A stretch of 64,000 nucleotides of DNA from Candidatus Binatia bacterium (lineage in GTDB: Bacteria > Vulcanimicrobiota > Vulcanimicrobiia > Vulcanimicrobiales > Vulcanimicrobiaceae), in assembly GCA_035544215.1 (NCBI GenBank), contig DATKHY010000007.1, positions 186,001-250,000 of the forward strand, in the 5' to 3' direction. How positions within the stretch are numbered: position 1 is the first letter of the stretch; every line of letters starts with the position of its first letter. Below, in pieces: positions 62,335 through 64,000 of this stretch. Below the pieces are notes generated by a model that worked only from the letters and a program-made list of their open reading frames with translations, was not told the DNA's origin and did no database searches. The position numbers and the translations under genes were made by a program.

Positions 62335-63889
62335 CGATAAGCTCGCGACGGCGACGCGCTCGACGGGCGACGGCGCCGCCGTCAATCCGCTGCGCGAGGG
62401 TCTAGTGTCGGATCGCATCACGAACCCGTGCAGCGCCGTCTTCTTCGGCGCCAGCGGCGATCTGTTCAAGCGTATGCTGCTGCCGGCCGTCTACGCGATG
62501 CGCTTGAACGGGACGCTCCCGACGGACTTCGCCCTCGTCGGCTTCGCGCGTACAGCGTACGACAACGACGGCTTTCGCGCGTACTGCCGCAAGCAGCTCG
62601 AGCTCTTCATGCCGGAGGGGCAGAAGCCGCAGGGCGAGCTGTGGGACGATTTTGCGCGCAGGATCAGCTACGTCACGGCCGACTTCAACGACACTCGGCA
62701 CTTCACGGCGCTGAAAGACCGCCTCGCGGAGAATGACGAGCAGCTCGGCACCGCCGGGAACCACCTGTTCTACCTCGCGACGCCGCCGCCGGTCTTCCCG
62801 GAGATCATCAAACACCTCAAGCGGTCCGGGCTCGAAAAGAGCGACACGGGCTGGACGCGAGTGGTCGTCGAGAAGCCGTTCGGAACCGATCTCGAGTCGG
62901 CGCGCGTGCTGCAGAGCGCGATCGAGGCGGTCTTCCCCGAAAACGAGATCTACCGCATCGATCACTACCTGGGCAAGGAGCCGGTGCAAGACATCCTCGC
63001 GCTGCGCTTCGCCAACACGATCTTCGAGCCGATCTGGAACCGCAACTACGTGCAGAACGTCCAGATCACGTCGGCCGAATCTCTCGGCGTCGAGCTGCGC
63101 GGCGCGTATTACGATCACGCCGGCGCTCTGCGCGACATGATCCAGAACCACGTCATCAACCTGCTGGCCTTGGTCGCTATGGAGGCGCCGATCTCGTCGG
63201 CCGCCGACGACATCCGGGACGAGAAGTACAAGGTGCTCGCCGCGATCACGCCGTCGGCGCACGCCGCGGTGTTCTCGATGTCGGCACGCGGGCAGTACGG
63301 CCCCGGGACGATCGACGGACACGGCGTCAAGGGGTATCGCGAGGAGCCGGACGTCGCGCCCGACTCCAACACGGAGACGTTCGCGGCGGTCAAGTTCTAC
63401 ATCGAAAACTGGCGCTGGGCGGGCGTTCCGTTCTATCTGCGCTCCGGAAAGCGGTTGTCGCGCAAGGTCTCCGAGATCGCCGTCACATTCAAGCCGATCC
63501 CGCATCGCTTCTACGGCGAGTCGACCGACCGGATCGAGCCGGACGTGCTCGTGATCAAGATCGAGCCCGACGAGGGCATCTCGTTGCGCTTTGAGGCCAA
63601 GATCCCCGGCCCGAAAGAGCACGTGCGCAGCGTCTACATGGACTTCAACTACGGCACCGGCTTCGGCGTGCAGTCGCCCCCGGCATACGAACGGCTGATC
63701 GGGGACGTCATGCTCGGCGACCAGACGCTCTTCACGCGCTGGGACGCCGTCGAGCGCGCCTGGGAGATCGTGACGCCGATCCTCGAGGTTTGGCAGAACA
63801 CGAAGGACTTTTCGTTCCCGAACTACGCCGCGGGAAGCCAGGGACCCGAGAGCGCGCACGCGCTCTTCCCCGACTGGCGACACCTGTGA
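62327..63889 (+). CDS. zwf: Glucose-6-phosphate 1-dehydrogenase
   Basis: 520 residues from ATG 62327. FGASGDLFKRMLLPAV nucleotide loop, VVEKPFGTDLESA, catalytic IYRIDHYLGKEPVQ, and VPFYLRSGKRL match the family in order. The first 35 residues are an extension before the usual start. It makes 6-phosphogluconolactone and NAD(P)H. The stop overlaps the start of opcA (GTGA). Confidence 0.97.
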   Translation: MPDDKLATATRSTGDGAAVNPLREGLVSDRITNPCSAVFFGASGDLFKRMLLPAVYAMRLNGTLPTDFALVGFARTAYDNDGFRAYCRKQLELFMPEGQKPQGELWDDFARRISYVTADFNDTRHFTALKDRLAENDEQLGTAGNHLFYLATPPPVFPEIIKHLKRSGLEKSDTGWTRVVVEKPFGTDLESARVLQSAIEAVFPENEIYRIDHYLGKEPVQDILALRFANTIFEPIWNRNYVQNVQITSAESLGVELRGAYYDHAGALRDMIQNHVINLLALVAMEAPISSAADDIRDEKYKVLAAITPSAHAAVFSMSARGQYGPGTIDGHGVKGYREEPDVAPDSNTETFAAVKFYIENWRWAGVPFYLRSGKRLSRKVSEIAVTFKPIPHRFYGESTDRIEPDVLVIKIEPDEGISLRFEAKIPGPKEHVRSVYMDFNYGTGFGVQSPPAYERLIGDVMLGDQTLFTRWDAVERAWEIVTPILEVWQNTKDFSFPNYAAGSQGPESAHALFPDWRHL

Positions 63890-64000
63890 GCATCGATCTC
63901 GCCCCGGTGCTAGACGAGCTCAACGAACGCTCGCGCGAGCGCGGCAGCGACGTGCAGGGCGCCCTCATGACGCTCGTCGTCTTCTTCGAGGACGCGGCGA
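63886..64000 (+). CDS. opcA: Glucose-6-phosphate dehydrogenase assembly protein OpcA-like (5' part, cut by window edge)
   Basis: 38 codons from GTG 63886: VSIDLAPVLDELNERSRERG then GALMTLVVFFEDAA. The residue pattern and the position immediately after zwf, with a four-base overlap, match OpcA, which activates Zwf in cyanobacteria and Actinobacteria. Only the N-terminus is visible, so the call rests mainly on context. Confidence 0.6.
   Translation, partial: MSIDLAPVLDELNERSRERGSDVQGALMTLVVFFEDAA

Overview
High-GC bacterial chromosome segment with dense, mostly minus-strand operons and many 1-4 base stop/start overlaps. No rRNA, CRISPR array, intact insertion sequence or prophage is visible. 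Gene order in the core part resembles Firmicutes-type neighbourhoods (ispD-ispF-cysE-cysS-rlmB-sigH; cmk-plsC-ispH; PASTA protein-rpe-thiL near rpmB and plsX), and a Gram-positive-type LexA box controls an imuA-imuB-dnaE2 cassette, while a zwf-opcA pair and a Gpi18-like/PMT glycosyltransferase recall Actinobacteria. The mixture fits an uncultured, deep-branching high-GC lineage (Eremiobacterota/WPS-2-like is my inference; no taxonomic marker was run).

Region 1 (1-8035, minus): at least six tandem paralogues of a secreted PF04185-type phosphoesterase (phospholipase C/acid phosphatase superfamily), all lipoproteins, most coupled by ATGA overlaps; the sixth runs off the left edge. Directly upstream and in the same direction lies an RsbU/RsbV/RsbW-like partner-switching cassette (8139-10323).

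Region 2 (10.5-29.3 kb): accessory and mixed genes. A cupin protein; two NHL-like beta-propeller genes, the second without a signal peptide; the SOS mutasome imuA-imuB-dnaE2 under a perfect palindromic LexA operator; a glutathionyl-hydroquinone reductase; a molybdate-type binding protein overlapping msrB; a Gly/Tyr-rich secreted protein; a MerR regulator; small secreted proteins; four tRNAs (Thr-GGT, Gly-TCC, Tyr-GTA, Thr-TGT); a broken HNH nuclease; a racemase-like protein and a kelch propeller.

Region 3 (29.3-47.8 kb): a long core block with sigH, rlmB, cysS, cysE, ispF, ispD, a PIN-TRAM protein, hemW, plsX, rpmB (plus strand, probably leaderless), thiL, rpe, a kinase-less PASTA protein, yebC, a large two-module GT-C mannosyltransferase, a polyprenyl diphosphate synthase, ispH, plsC and cmk. 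The non-mevalonate isoprenoid enzymes IspD, IspF and IspH, the prenyl synthase and a presumably polyprenyl-phosphate-using mannosyltransferase sit in the same region, so isoprenoid supply and protein glycosylation are linked by position.

Region 4 (47.9-64 kb): a plus-strand coupled operon radA-formiminotransferase-M16 protease-aldehyde dehydrogenase; a decayed propeller fragment; dapD plus a class I aminotransferase (lysine/diaminopimelate branch, minus); then a pentose-phosphate operon tkt - tal/pgi fusion - gnd - zwf - opcA (cut by the right edge).

A dispersed element ending in CTCAGGATGACA (or its reverse complement) recurs at gene ends and supplies the stop codon of several genes.
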